Positions 48,001 through 56,264 of a DNA stretch of 64,000 bases are shown piece after piece. The position numbers and the translations under genes were made by a program. Position 1 is the first letter of the stretch; each line of letters begins with the position of its first letter. The notes beneath the pieces were generated by a model. That model was not told where the DNA came from and searched no databases. It was given only the letters and a program-made list of their open reading frames with translations. Source of the DNA: Chitinophaga sp. (GTDB lineage Bacteria; Bacteroidota; Bacteroidia; Chitinophagales; Chitinophagaceae); contig NZ_JAFAIX010000011.1 of the NCBI RefSeq assembly GCF_019236475.1, positions 310,001 through 374,000 on the forward strand, written 5' to 3'.

Positions 48001-48259
48001 TAAACTGGCCACTACCATCGGTGGTGGTACCGTTGGTGGTGCCATCTTCCACTACTGTGGCGCCGGGAACTGGTTCATTCTGTTCAGAAACAACCATTCC
48101 TTTAACCACGGTGGTCGGTGGATGAGGGTCCTGTGCCCTCGCAAAAGATGTCAACAGGAAAAGTACAATGCATAGCAATCGGTGCATTTTCATTCGTGGA
48201 AAAGTAATTCCATAAGGGAGTGATCGCCTTATAAAATAGGACACATTCATGTTTTTCAT
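45017..48259 (-). CDS. SusC/RagA-family transporter heading the nine-gene polysaccharide operon
   Basis: This 1080-residue TonB-dependent channel has a CarboxypepD_reg-like domain (about 50-140) ending in VVVIGYSAQKK. The plug has IQVLRDASSAAIYGARAAGG and the barrel ends IHSFGIEFGF. It has no STN domain. The annotated start gives an unusual 22-residue extension ahead of MKMHRLLCIVLFLLTSFARA, which looks like the real signal peptide; ATG 48193 is therefore a strong alternative start. It imports the oligosaccharides made by the surface enzymes of this locus, with SusD as lid, powered by ExbB/ExbD/TonB such as the set encoded at 55-58 kb. A Bacteroidota-type promoter lies just upstream. Confidence 0.94.
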   Translation of the reverse strand: MKNMNVSYFIRRSLPYGITFPRMKMHRLLCIVLFLLTSFARAQDPHPPTTVVKGMVVSEQNEPVPGATVVEDGTTNGTTTDGSGQFTIKLTKASASLTIRSVGFTDYNVAVSKQNAALRIVLISSSKQLQDVVVIGYSAQKKANLLGAVSSINTKDISKMAVTGVANMLQGRAAGVQVTNASGDPRSTGTVVIRGVGNIRGMSPLYVIDGVPALGNTGFGINPRDIENIQVLRDASSAAIYGARAAGGVILITTKKGSRKERTNVDISLNQGFSNGTFMPKLLGTKDYKRAWSAINPAAANWDESVNTDWVNYLYRTGKEQNYNVAISGGGPKQNYYISAGYRRADGIVINSWSERYSLRINSDYDLGKRVKVGERVNLYSYADNPPVITGNQANAYALPFRSSPMMRPKNADGTWGGLPSSGNYNGGNWAAYVNTTNRRYNSLEAEGNLYIDVEPINGLHVRATGGGDFVTSMARQFEAKWYVSGQSNQPQDNLRKQSSLTMAYVGSIVASYDKKIGNHEFKLLAGTEGRKSSSDNLSGSIYAVNSAYSVPVISDAFPVGFSESSALSNVPGNTSGRSSDMDYGIARMLSYFGKVNYAYKNKYLLEANLRQDISDRFAPSYRKGNFPSAAAGWRISEESFLKDRFSILSDLKLRASYGSLGNDGVGSYVYIPSLANYDKTQFNELPGTGAVSGWGIGRVANQNIHWETVTTSNVGMDVGLLNNKLTLTLDYYIRDTKDMLYQRSLPPSAGMTGGHSASDSYVLDMNLGKMRNKGFEFTVNYQENFGKLGVNIGFNAAFNRNKILSFGGESLPIDAGTAGEYWSGIVTRTQLNSPISQFYGYKTKGLIPDQKTMDELNAKAQAGGNAYWNAAGSGPGDIWYQDLNGDGVINDKDRTIIGNPLPKMTYGFNIGLTYRNFDLACFFNGVYGNDVYNGMDGYYNSIYNDFNTTANVFNSSFMYGNGLTNQPRWGYLNNNAFQYDPNGNYKKISDYHIQKGSFLRLQNLQIGYNLPEKVLSRIKVRQLRVYYNGQNLFVISKVKNVDPEVGFSGANGSALAQGIISAEVYPKTRIHSFGIEFGF

Positions 48260-48300
48260 ATACGTAGAAGTTGCGACTAAATAAGCTCAATCGTTGCTAC

Positions 48301-48333
48301 CAAAAATATTACGGAGATGGACGGAGATACAAA
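48301..48333 (-). promoter_or_regulatory. Candidate promoter of the polysaccharide operon
   Basis: On the minus strand, TTTG (48333-48330), a 21-nt spacer and TATTTTTG (48308-48301) match the Bacteroidota pattern. The predicted start is about 35 nt before ATG 48259, or about 100 nt before ATG 48193. Confidence 0.5.
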
Positions 48334-48653
48334 TTAAATCACTCAAAAAGCCAGTACAAAGTGCAAACAAAATGCGATCAAAGTTTTATTTAATTGAAAA
48401 TCAATCAAATACAGAAGAACAAAAATATCAGAAAAATAGGTGGAAAGGGATCGGGAGATAGGAAGTTATCGCGGGAGCTGGTCTTCTCAGGTAAAAATAT
48501 TAGTAGGTGATTTACACATATTTCATTTATATATGGTTGTAATGGTCATTCATTCTCCGGTGACCAGGAAGATAATTTCCTCAATCTTCTTGTCTTTATT
48601 AAAATTGGGGTTAACCTTAAACGTTAAGTAGGTTAATAATAATTTTTATAATC
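48334..48653. other. Intergenic stretch without a recognisable gene
   Basis: This AT-rich stretch lies between the polysaccharide-operon promoter and the four-helix membrane protein gene. I see no convincing gene, terminator or repeat. A short open frame on the + strand lacks any family-like pattern. Confidence 0.5.
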
Positions 48654-49070
48654 TTACTGCATCATCATCAATATATAAGATGCAATAAAAAACGTCCATG
48701 ACACCATAAGCATTACCATCACTATTTTAAACCAGTATTTTCTGGCTACCCATACATAAAACCCCATTGTCAAGATGGTTAACAACAGTAAAAACTGACT
48801 AGACTTCAAAAAAGTAAAACCATTTATAGCCAGGTATAAATTCACAATCCCAATAAAAGCGGCGCCGCTACCATGCGTAGCATTAAATCCCAACCAAGCT
48901 TTCCACATATTAGCCTTGTCTGTTAACAAGAGCGAACTATCTTCCATTTCAGGAATCAGCTTTTCATCACGCGGATATAACTTATTGCTAAAGAGTGTAG
49001 CGCGAACGTGCGAGAGGCCCATCAGGCCGATAATGGCGGAGCCAATGCCCCAGAAATATTGAGTTATCAT
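48654..49070 (-). CDS. Small integral membrane protein with four predicted helices
   Basis: This 138-residue protein has helices at about 5-22 (YFWGIGSAIIGLMGLSHV), 62-84 (GSGAAFIGIVNLYLAINGF), 90-108 (QFLLLLTILTMGFYVWVA) and 115-136 (VMVMLMVSWTFFIASYILMM). A conserved-looking soluble loop with charged residues (NKLYPRDEKLIPEMEDSS) follows the first helix. It resembles small uncharacterised membrane proteins found across Bacteroidota and spirochaetes; no function is known. It is a single gene, divergent from the phosphoesterase gene. Confidence 0.7.
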   Translation of the reverse strand: MITQYFWGIGSAIIGLMGLSHVRATLFSNKLYPRDEKLIPEMEDSSLLLTDKANMWKAWLGFNATHGSGAAFIGIVNLYLAINGFTFLKSSQFLLLLTILTMGFYVWVARKYWFKIVMVMLMVSWTFFIASYILMMMQ

Positions 49071-49223
49071 AGATCTTTTAACTTTACAATAGCAAAATTA
49101 GTGGACAAGCTTCCTTCGAAAAATGAACCTGGGTTAATAAATGCGTTTTTCACTCCTTTTAACCACTCAACATTATTAATGATATATTCATTGCAAGATT
49201 AAGCTGGCTGCCGTACTTTAGGA

Positions 49224-49231
49224 TAAATTTG
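49224..49231 (+). promoter_or_regulatory. Possible -7 element for the YncE-phosphoesterase gene
   Basis: TAAATTTG fits TAnnTTTG, about 84 bp before ATG 49315. No clear -33 TTTG lies at the right distance, so support is weak. Confidence 0.3.
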
Positions 49232-49314
49232 TGGTTTGCTATATTAGATGGCCTCATCGCCCATTCGGGGGCACATGTCTCCCGAAACAATTTCAATAAT
49301 TGCTAAAATATATT

Positions 49315-51909
49315 ATGAAAACAGTGCAACAATTTTCGTTAAAAAGCATTTTTGCGTGCTTTTTATTGGCCGCTCCAGGCCTACAGGCACAGGTAATACC
49401 CAATAGTCCGGAACCAAGAAAGGATATCAGAAAACCCGTAGATACTTCCTGGAACAAGTTTTTGGCGGGAGATAAACTGTTGGCAAATGGTCAATTATTG
49501 AATCCAGCAGGCCAAAGCCTCAATCTAACAAAAGGAACCAGGGTTTTAAACCTAGGACTCGCCCAGCAACAACATATACTCATTGCAAAAACCAACAGGC
49601 GCCTGTCTTTTATTGATGCGAAAGACTTCACCACGCTAAATTCCTTCGACTATCAAGATAAGGAAGCCGGCTCCATGAATGGTCTTGCCGTAGATGACAA
49701 CGATTCTACCATTTATTTTACTGGCCTTGAAAAGAATCTATATGTTGGAAATGTGAGCAAAGCAGGAACCTTCACGCTTACAAAGAAAATCGACTTATCA
49801 GCAAATAATAAAAAAACCAACCCTTTAGGAATTGGATTATGCAACAATAATATCGCCTTTGTAGCACTTGCCATCACCAACGAAATTGCCGTTGTCGACC
49901 TTCCAAAGGGGAAAGTATTAAGCACCATCCCTGTAGGTGTTTGTCCTTATGCGGTCATCATTAGTAAAGATAAAAAGCTCGCATTTGTGAGCAATTTCGG
50001 AGGACCACGTGCTGGCAAAGGAGATCGGACAGAAAAATCAGCCGGAACAGATGTAGCGGTAGACGACCGGTCCGTGGCCTTACGAGGCTCCATTACAGTC
50101 ATTGATGTGCAGTCAAGAAAAAAGATTACCGAGATCACTACCCGTATCCACCCGGAGTCAATGGTTTTATCTCCTGATGGCAAATCCCTTTACGTAACAG
50201 ACGATAGCGGCGATGGCATTAGTGTGATAGATGTAAAGTCTTTAAAAGTCGTGCATACTATTAACACTAAACCAGACCCTTCTCTTCCTTATGGTAGCCT
50301 AACCACAGCGCTGGCATTCAGTTCCGACGGAAAAACACTCTTGGCAGCCAATGCTGGTAATAATTCCATCGCCCTCATCGACCCCGCACATCCTCAGAAA
50401 GCACCCTATGGCTTTATTGCAGCAGGTGGATTTCCAGGAACCATAGGCGTGAGCGGAAATAATCTATTTATTGGGAATGTGACGGCTATGAAAGGAGAAC
50501 TACAAAAAGTGGCACTTCCAGCTAATAAAGCAGAGATAGAGGCATATACAATAGAAGCCACCAAAGGTTTTCATTTCATTGATTTGCTGAGAGCCCAAGC
50601 CACCGCCCATTCCAACGCAAAGCCTAAACCTATCCCTGATAACGTAGGGGAACCCTCTTCTATCAAACACGTAGTATACATCATTAAAGAGAATAAAAAA
50701 TTTGACCAGGTGCTGGGAGATTTTGGGAAAGGCAACTGCGATCCAAAATTGGTGGAATTTGGTAAGGAGACAACACCCAATACACATGAAATTGCCAAAC
50801 AATTTGTGCTCCTGGACAACTATTATTGTAATGGCGTTAACTCCAGCGACGGCCACCAATGGGCTATCCAGGGGATTACTACCCCATATCACGAAAAAGA
50901 TTTTTCAAATGGCCATTGTGCTTATGATTTTGGAACAGACCCGCTATCTTATGCAGGTTGTGGCTTCATTTGGGATCACTTACTGCGTAAAGGTATTTCC
51001 TTCAGAAATTTTGGAGAAACCGACCTGGCTGAAATAACTAAAGGAAAAACCTGGACCGATGTCTATAACGCCTGGAAAAATAAAAATGACTCTGCCCAAT
51101 TCAAATGTTCCTATGCCATGAAAAGCCTGGAAAAGTACAGCGATTTGCGCTACCCCGGCTGGAACATGGATATTACAGATCAGGTGAGGGCCGACGTATT
51201 CATTAATGCACTGAAGGAATACGAAGCAACTGGCAATCTCCCAGAATTTATGGTTATTTATTTACCCAACGATCACACCAGTGGCTATAGCGAGCATAGC
51301 CCTACTCCCCGCGCCTATGTAACAGATAACGACTGGGCAACAGGCCGCGTGGTGGAAGCGCTTTCGAAAAGTTCTTTCTGGAAGGATATGGCGATATTCA
51401 TTAATGAAGACGATCCTCAAAGCGGCACAGATCATGTGGACGGACATCGTTCCTATTGCTTGGTGGCAGGCCCTCATGTAAAGCGCGACACTGTCATCAG
51501 TAATTTTTACAATCAATCCTCTGTATTGCATACTATCTGTCAGATATTCGGCGTACAGCCCATGAATCAATTGGTGGCAGCAGCTCCGTTAATGACGGAA
51601 TGCTTTCAACAGCACCCTGACTACACTGCTTACAACTCCCTGGTGCCATCCATTGCCATCAACGAGATGAATCCTCCTAAGGATAAGATCAAAAGTAAAA
51701 CTACCGCCAAATTAGCACCACGGACAGAGAAAATGGATTTCTCCAAGCCAGACCTGATTGATAAAGACGCTTTGATATTCAGTCAGTATGTATGGTCCAC
51801 TATTCATGGCGACGAACCCTTTCCTAAACAATATTTCGGCGCACACCAGAAGGGACTGAAAGCCCTCGGTCTGAAAGTAGACCCTAAATCCAAAGAAGAT
51901 AACGACTGA
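49315..51909 (+). CDS. Secreted fusion of YncE-like beta-propeller and alkaline-phosphatase-type phosphoesterase
   Basis: Starting at ATG 49315 the product is 864 residues with a signal peptide (LKSIFACFLLAAPGLQAQ); an in-frame TTG five codons upstream is less likely. Residues about 60-430 are a seven-bladed YVTN-type propeller (ISKDKKLAFVSNFGG; LSPDGKSLYVTDDSGDGISV; FSSDGKTLLAANAGNNSIAL). Residues about 445-760 form a phosphoesterase of the acid-phosphatase/phospholipase C superfamily (KHVVYIIKENKKFDQVLGDF; VLLDNYYCNGVNSSDGHQWA; MAIFINEDDPQSGTDHVDGH), with metal-binding Asp/His residues. It probably cleaves phosphate esters or phospholipids in the periplasm or outside. It is a single gene with its own terminator. 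Confidence 0.88.
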   Translation: MKTVQQFSLKSIFACFLLAAPGLQAQVIPNSPEPRKDIRKPVDTSWNKFLAGDKLLANGQLLNPAGQSLNLTKGTRVLNLGLAQQQHILIAKTNRRLSFIDAKDFTTLNSFDYQDKEAGSMNGLAVDDNDSTIYFTGLEKNLYVGNVSKAGTFTLTKKIDLSANNKKTNPLGIGLCNNNIAFVALAITNEIAVVDLPKGKVLSTIPVGVCPYAVIISKDKKLAFVSNFGGPRAGKGDRTEKSAGTDVAVDDRSVALRGSITVIDVQSRKKITEITTRIHPESMVLSPDGKSLYVTDDSGDGISVIDVKSLKVVHTINTKPDPSLPYGSLTTALAFSSDGKTLLAANAGNNSIALIDPAHPQKAPYGFIAAGGFPGTIGVSGNNLFIGNVTAMKGELQKVALPANKAEIEAYTIEATKGFHFIDLLRAQATAHSNAKPKPIPDNVGEPSSIKHVVYIIKENKKFDQVLGDFGKGNCDPKLVEFGKETTPNTHEIAKQFVLLDNYYCNGVNSSDGHQWAIQGITTPYHEKDFSNGHCAYDFGTDPLSYAGCGFIWDHLLRKGISFRNFGETDLAEITKGKTWTDVYNAWKNKNDSAQFKCSYAMKSLEKYSDLRYPGWNMDITDQVRADVFINALKEYEATGNLPEFMVIYLPNDHTSGYSEHSPTPRAYVTDNDWATGRVVEALSKSSFWKDMAIFINEDDPQSGTDHVDGHRSYCLVAGPHVKRDTVISNFYNQSSVLHTICQIFGVQPMNQLVAAAPLMTECFQQHPDYTAYNSLVPSIAINEMNPPKDKIKSKTTAKLAPRTEKMDFSKPDLIDKDALIFSQYVWSTIHGDEPFPKQYFGAHQKGLKALGLKVDPKSKEDND

Positions 51910-51922
51910 TAATAATGCTAAC

Positions 51923-51969
51923 GATAACCCGTCCTGCAATATGCTCATTTTAGGACGGGTTATCTTTTT
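51923..51969 (+). terminator. Intrinsic terminator, shared by convergent genes
   Basis: GATAACCCGTCCT (51923-51935) pairs perfectly with AGGACGGGTTATC (51952-51964), followed by TTTTT. It ends the phosphoesterase gene and lies 4 bp from the stop of the convergent Crp/Fnr gene. Confidence 0.88.
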
Positions 51970-51972
51970 AGG

Positions 51973-52542
51973 TTACGATATCCGTTTCCTTATTCGGCTG
52001 AGTGCCTGAGGTGTAACACCGATATAGGAAGCCAAGTACTTTAAAGGTACCTGCTGCAATAGATGAGGTGCTTTATTAAAGAGATCAAGATAGCGCTCCT
52101 CGGCGGACTTTGTAAGAAAAGAAAGCTCGCGCTCCGACTTCAGTAATACCAATTGCTCTGTAGCCAATCGCCCTATTCTCTCTACGATTTTTAACCGGTT
52201 ATACATTTCCTGCAAATCATCGTAATGGATACGCCATAGACTGGTTTCTATGAGTATTTCTCCATAGTACATCGAAGGCTTGCGGGTATAGAAAGAACTG
52301 AAAACATTCAGAAACCAACCTTCAAATGAAAACCCAACCGTCGTTTCGTTTCCCTCCATATCTTCCACATAAAACCGCACCAATCCTCGATCCACAAATG
52401 TTAGATAGTTCTCCGTTTCTCCTGCTTTCAAATAAAAGGATTTGGCAGGGTAAATTTTCTCTTCAAAACGCGAAGAGAAAAGAAGCCAGTCTTCGTTGGA
52501 TATATCTACTTGTTTTTGTAGAAATTGATGCAGTCGCTGCAT
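51973..52542 (-). CDS. Crp/Fnr-family transcriptional regulator
   Basis: This 189-residue protein has an N-terminal cyclic-nucleotide-binding-type beta-roll (FYLKAGETENYLTFVDRGLV; GNETTVGFSFEGWFLNVF). A long dimer helix follows, then a C-terminal helix-turn-helix (VPLKYLASYIGVTPQALSRI). The Bacteroidota members of this group rarely show the cAMP contacts, and none is obvious here. Its regulatory targets are unknown; it stands alone. Confidence 0.88.
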   Translation of the reverse strand: MQRLHQFLQKQVDISNEDWLLFSSRFEEKIYPAKSFYLKAGETENYLTFVDRGLVRFYVEDMEGNETTVGFSFEGWFLNVFSSFYTRKPSMYYGEILIETSLWRIHYDDLQEMYNRLKIVERIGRLATEQLVLLKSERELSFLTKSAEERYLDLFNKAPHLLQQVPLKYLASYIGVTPQALSRIRKRIS

Positions 52543-52684
52543 AGGTTATGTTACTTAATGGGAAAGAAAAAGTCTTCTAATTTCACCCTTTATTTTAAGA
52601 AAAAAGGAATGTTAGGATTCGTAAACATGCTTTCAGCTCATACTTAGATAATAATTCTCTACTACCACTATTAATCTGCCATAC

Positions 52685-52879
52685 TTATTGGCAGATTAAA
52701 TCATACTCAATCATATATCGTCTTAATATCAGAAGTGTTTTTCCTTTGCTAAACCTCATGGCTAAAAGTAAAAGAGGTGCCATTAAGATTAAGCAAATAC
52801 TTTTAACCAAGTAAGAGTTGGAAGCCAACGAAATATAAAAAAGCAGGCCTATACCTATAAACAGCAATAAAAGAATCAT
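52685..52879 (-). CDS. Possible small two-helix membrane peptide
   Basis: A 64-residue frame from ATG 52879 encodes two hydrophobic segments (LLLLFIGIGLLFYISLA; LVKSICLILMAPLLLLAM) and a charged tail. There is no family match I recognise and no clear promoter or ribosome binding site. It could be a real small membrane protein or chance; AT-rich DNA readily gives hydrophobic frames. Confidence 0.3.
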   Translation of the reverse strand: MILLLLFIGIGLLFYISLASNSYLVKSICLILMAPLLLLAMRFSKGKTLLILRRYMIEYDLICQ

Positions 52880-52929
52880 CAATCATTTTACTTTGTATTT
52901 GTAAAAAATCATTTTTAGGGTTGATAATT

Positions 52930-53025
52930 CGCTTGCATCACCGCGATAAGATTTCCGCTCAGCTACGAAAAGAAGGATTTAAATACAGTCCAGGATTATA
53001 TGGATATCTTTTAAAATCAGAGTAG
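52930..53025 (+). pseudogene. Possible remnant of a gene C-terminus
   Basis: A short open frame without a start codon ends at TAG 53023-53025 and reads RLHHRDKISAQLRKEGF followed by KYSPGLYGYLLKSE. The mix of charged and aromatic residues looks like a real protein end, whereas the sequence before it does not. No intact parent gene is present, so it may be debris of a deletion between the Crp/Fnr gene and mnmE. The rest of the 52.54-53.20 kb gap holds nothing else I can support. Confidence 0.3.
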
Positions 53026-53200
53026 TACATTCAATAATTGCGGGCTACTACTTATAAGTATCATTACAGTTCCCAAATTCATGATTATGCTATAAATAAC
53101 CATAGCAAAATATATTACACCATCACAAAACAGGGGGTATAAAAAAAGCCCTACAAGTAAGGCTTTTCTATAAGTTTGCATTCCTTTGTTTTGATTCTTT

Positions 53201-54583
53201 TTATTTCCCGATACAAAACTTACTAAATATATAATCCAACCTATCCTCATTCGTCACCTCCCCAGTGATCTCACCCAAGAAATGTAATGCTCTACGAATA
53301 TCCAATGCCAGCAAATCGCCAGGTAAACCATTATCCATTCCATTTTTCACATCATGGAGAGATTTCAGTACTTCTTGCAGGGCAGAATGATGCCGGGCAT
53401 TGGTGATAATAGTATCTTCTGTGTTAATATCTCCGGACAGCACTTTTTCCACAAGGGCTTTCTTGAGATCGTCCACATGGGCATGATTTTTTGCAGAAAT
53501 GAACAAAATACCCGGAATTTTGGAGAATTTCTCCCTTATAGCAGCCTCACCGGCAATGTCTGTTTTATTACCTACGAGGAGGAAATTGATATTATCTGCT
53601 TGGAAAGCATCAATTTGTTGTTGCAGGTCTGCAGCCGAAATTTCATTTACATCAAACATATAAACCACTACGCCGGCCTCTTTGATTTTTTCCATGGTCT
53701 TTTGAACGCCAATACTTTCGATGGTATCATCACTCTCGCGGATACCAGCGGTATCAATCAGGCGGAATAGGATCCCCTCGATATTCAATACCTCCTCAAT
53801 CGTATCGCGTGTAGTACCCGCAATATCGCTTACAATAGCCCTATTTTCGTTCAAAAGTGTATTAAGCAGGGTAGACTTTCCAGCATTTGGTTTGCCCACA
53901 ATAGCCGTATTTACCCCATTTTTGATCACATTTCCCATTCGGAAAGAATCTATCAAATGACGGATAGTACTGGTAGCAGCAGTAACCAACTCATATAAAC
54001 GGGTACGATCGGCAAACTCCACATCTTCCTGACTGAAATCTAGCTCCAGTTCAATGAGGGCGGAGAAAGTAATCAGTTGTTCCCGCAATTGGTGTAGCTC
54101 TTTGGAGAAACCGCCTCTCATTTGTTGCATCGCCGTTTGATGGGAGGCAGCAGAATTACTGGCAATCAAATCTGCTACGGATTCGGCCTGTGTAAGATCC
54201 AGTTTACCATTCAGAAATGCGCGCTGGGTAAATTCTCCTGGCTTTGCCAGTCGGGCGCCTGCTTTAGTAACTGCATCAATGATTTGCTGTTGGATATAGG
54301 GAGACCCGTGACACGAGATCTCAATAACATCTTCACCAGTATAGGACCTAGGGCCTTTATAAAGGCTTACTACTACTTCATCGATTAATCGTCCATCTGC
54401 AACTACGCCCCCGAAATGAAGCGTATGACTAGCTTGCAGTAAAAGGTCTTTGGAAGGAAAGAGGGAATTGGTGATATCAAACGCCTGGCTCCCACTCAGT
54501 CGAATAACGGCAATGGCGCCTAATCCAGGTGCGGTGGCTACGGCCACGATGGTATCATCAAATCCAGCAAGTTTTCCTAGCAT
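53201..54583 (-). CDS. mnmE: tRNA modification GTPase MnmE (TrmE)
   Basis: The 460-residue product is the GTPase that, with MnmG, modifies the wobble uridine (cmnm5U) of several tRNAs. The N-terminal tetrahydrofolate-binding domain starts DTIVAVATAPGLGAIAVIRL. The central helical domain contains the G domain, with G1 VGKPNAGKSTLLNTLL (about 228-243), G2 GTTRDT, G3 DTAGIRESDD and G4 VGNKTDI. The C-terminus ends in the invariant FCIGK, whose Cys is needed for catalysis. The length and all motifs are normal. It is a housekeeping gene, cytosolic, and appears monocistronic. Confidence 0.97.
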   Translation of the reverse strand: MLGKLAGFDDTIVAVATAPGLGAIAVIRLSGSQAFDITNSLFPSKDLLLQASHTLHFGGVVADGRLIDEVVVSLYKGPRSYTGEDVIEISCHGSPYIQQQIIDAVTKAGARLAKPGEFTQRAFLNGKLDLTQAESVADLIASNSAASHQTAMQQMRGGFSKELHQLREQLITFSALIELELDFSQEDVEFADRTRLYELVTAATSTIRHLIDSFRMGNVIKNGVNTAIVGKPNAGKSTLLNTLLNENRAIVSDIAGTTRDTIEEVLNIEGILFRLIDTAGIRESDDTIESIGVQKTMEKIKEAGVVVYMFDVNEISAADLQQQIDAFQADNINFLLVGNKTDIAGEAAIREKFSKIPGILFISAKNHAHVDDLKKALVEKVLSGDINTEDTIITNARHHSALQEVLKSLHDVKNGMDNGLPGDLLALDIRRALHFLGEITGEVTNEDRLDYIFSKFCIGK

Positions 54584-54633
54584 ATCGAATAGTTATTGAT
54601 TAGAAGTTGCAAAGGTAGTATAAAGTGTATAAT

Positions 54634-54669
54634 GCAAAAATCCCCGTCCTTTCTAGAAGGACGGGGATT
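54634..54669 (-). terminator. Intrinsic terminator of the exbB-exbD-exbD-tonB operon
   Basis: AATCCCCGTCCTT (54639-54651) and AAGGACGGGGATT (54657-54669) form a 13-bp perfect stem with a TCTAG loop. Read on the minus strand it is followed by a T-run (TTTTTGCA), 24 bp after the tonB stop codon. Confidence 0.9.
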
Positions 54670-54693
54670 CGCTATCAAATATTTGTGACAGTA

Positions 54694-55530
54694 CTACTCT
54701 TGCAGCGTAAAGCGGATAGGCAGGTTGAACTGTACAGATACCTGGCGACCATTTTGTTTACCAGGTTTCCATTTAGGCATGGTTTTCACCACGCGAACAG
54801 CTTCTTCTTCCAGACCGCCGCCTTTTGCGGCTCCGACTGTTTTAACGTCTTTGATATTACCATCAGAATCAACTACGAACTGTACGAATACAGTACCGGA
54901 GATGCCGTTTTCCTGCGCAACGCGTGGGTAACGGATATTCTTGTTCAGGTATTTGTTCAGCGCATCTTCACCACCTGGGAAGGTTGGCGGCTGTTCTACG
55001 AAGGTGAAGATCTCTTCTTTCGCAGGAGCAGGAGGCGCTTCTACCACACCTGTACCTTTACTGTCTTCCAGCAGGCCCGCATCGATACCGTTCGGGTCAC
55101 CTTCTACAGTTTTGGTGGCGATAGATTTGTCCTTAATATCCTCATGTTTAGGAGGTATCTCATCTGGTGGTACCTCGTTATCTTTCTTGATCACAGGAGG
55201 AGTGAACTGTACTGACGGTTTTACCGGTGGTGGTGGTGCCGGAGGAGGTGGTGGAGGAGGTGGAGTTTTCGGATCATCCGGAATCTTCACGTCTTCCATC
55301 TTAATTTCCTTAATTATCGGCTTCTTCGAAACATCTCCCTCAGAAGCTTTTACCCAGTTGGAAACCAGGTAACCACCGATCAGCAATACGAACAGTGAAG
55401 AAGTACCAATAATGGCGTTCCGCACACGTTTGTTATATGCTCTTCTCAGCTCGTAAGCCCCATAATCCTTATTCCTGCCGTCAAACAGGATATCCAGAAA
55501 ATCGGACTTTAAGACTTTAGCAGAATCCAT
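54694..55530 (-). CDS. tonB: TonB-family energy transducer
   Basis: The 278-residue protein has a cytoplasmic start (LDILFDGRNKDYGAYELRRA), one transmembrane helix (about 38-56, IGTSSLFVLLIGGYLVSNW), a proline-rich periplasmic stalk (a run of prolines near 92-105) and a C-terminal TonB domain (about 190-278, FPGGEDALNKYLNKNIRYPR; VFVQFVVDSDGNIKDVKTVG; KWKPGKQNGRQVSVQFNLPI). It couples the ExbB/ExbD proton channel to TonB-dependent receptors such as the four SusC proteins here. It is the last gene of its operon, 47 bp after exbD. Confidence 0.95.
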   Translation of the reverse strand: MDSAKVLKSDFLDILFDGRNKDYGAYELRRAYNKRVRNAIIGTSSLFVLLIGGYLVSNWVKASEGDVSKKPIIKEIKMEDVKIPDDPKTPPPPPPPPAPPPPVKPSVQFTPPVIKKDNEVPPDEIPPKHEDIKDKSIATKTVEGDPNGIDAGLLEDSKGTGVVEAPPAPAKEEIFTFVEQPPTFPGGEDALNKYLNKNIRYPRVAQENGISGTVFVQFVVDSDGNIKDVKTVGAAKGGGLEEEAVRVVKTMPKWKPGKQNGRQVSVQFNLPIRFTLQE

Positions 55531-55577
55531 TGTTAATGTTTTATGATGGATGCAAAAAATTAAATTATTCCATAAGA

Positions 55578-56165
55578 CTATTTCACGCCATTAGCAGCTT
55601 CTGTCTGCTTAATCCACGTCTTATCCTGATCGGAGATATCAACAGTCGCATAACGCGAAATACGGTTGATAGCCATTTCGTCCAGGATATCCACGAAGTT
55701 CTTATAAGTAGCGTCGTTATCCGCTTTTATAATCACTACCACGTCTTCTGGTTCACCTTTTGCATTTCTCTGCTTAGCAACCTCATCTCTTTTATGGATG
55801 ATCTCATCTCTGATACCACCCTTGTTAGCGAAAGTGGTTGCTTTGAAAAAATTAGGATCAGCTGATGCGTTTGGATCTTGTGCTAAACCTTCGTAATAAT
55901 ATACTCTATTATCTTTTCCGAGTAAGATGGTCAGGGCAGTACTTTCTTTTACTTTGTTCTGGTCCTTCTCATCTTTTGTATCTTTTGGCATGATCAAGTC
56001 CATTGTTTTGGGCTTGGCCATTGTAGTGGTAAGCATGAAAAAGGTAATCAGGAGAAATCCCAAGTCCACCATTGGAGTCATATCCACACGGGTAGAATGT
56101 TTCTTCGATTTCGTACCACCGTGTTTACCTTTTCCACCACTACTACTGGTATCCATTTCTGCCAT
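55578..56165 (-). CDS. exbD: ExbD/TolR-family proton-channel subunit (second copy)
   Basis: This 195-residue protein has a basic N-terminus (GKGKHGGTKSKKHSTRVDMT), then one transmembrane helix with the proton-carrying Asp (VDLGFLLITFFMLTTTMAK, Asp about 34), and a periplasmic domain with the ExbD ending (YKNFVDILDEMAINRISRYA). It works with ExbB and TonB to use the proton gradient for outer-membrane uptake. It is the second exbD of the operon, and its N-terminus is longer than that of the other copy. Confidence 0.93.
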   Translation of the reverse strand: MAEMDTSSSGGKGKHGGTKSKKHSTRVDMTPMVDLGFLLITFFMLTTTMAKPKTMDLIMPKDTKDEKDQNKVKESTALTILLGKDNRVYYYEGLAQDPNASADPNFFKATTFANKGGIRDEIIHKRDEVAKQRNAKGEPEDVVVIIKADNDATYKNFVDILDEMAINRISRYATVDISDQDKTWIKQTEAANGVK

Positions 56166-56264
56166 AGTAGTAAGCTTTTTTGGTTTTGAAATCAGCAGCC
56201 TTCCAGGCCAGGAAGTTACGCCGTCCAGCGGTCGTATGCTGCTATTTACTAGTTACTGTACCGG

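Noticed and set aside
48440..48631. Plus-strand 63-residue frame upstream of the four-helix protein gene
   Set aside because: No recognisable family, start signal or composition distinct from intergenic DNA.
53017..53250. Minus-strand hydrophobic frame downstream of mnmE
   Set aside because: It overlaps the conserved mnmE 3' end and is AT-rich; a shorter version from ATG 53181 is possible but unsupported.
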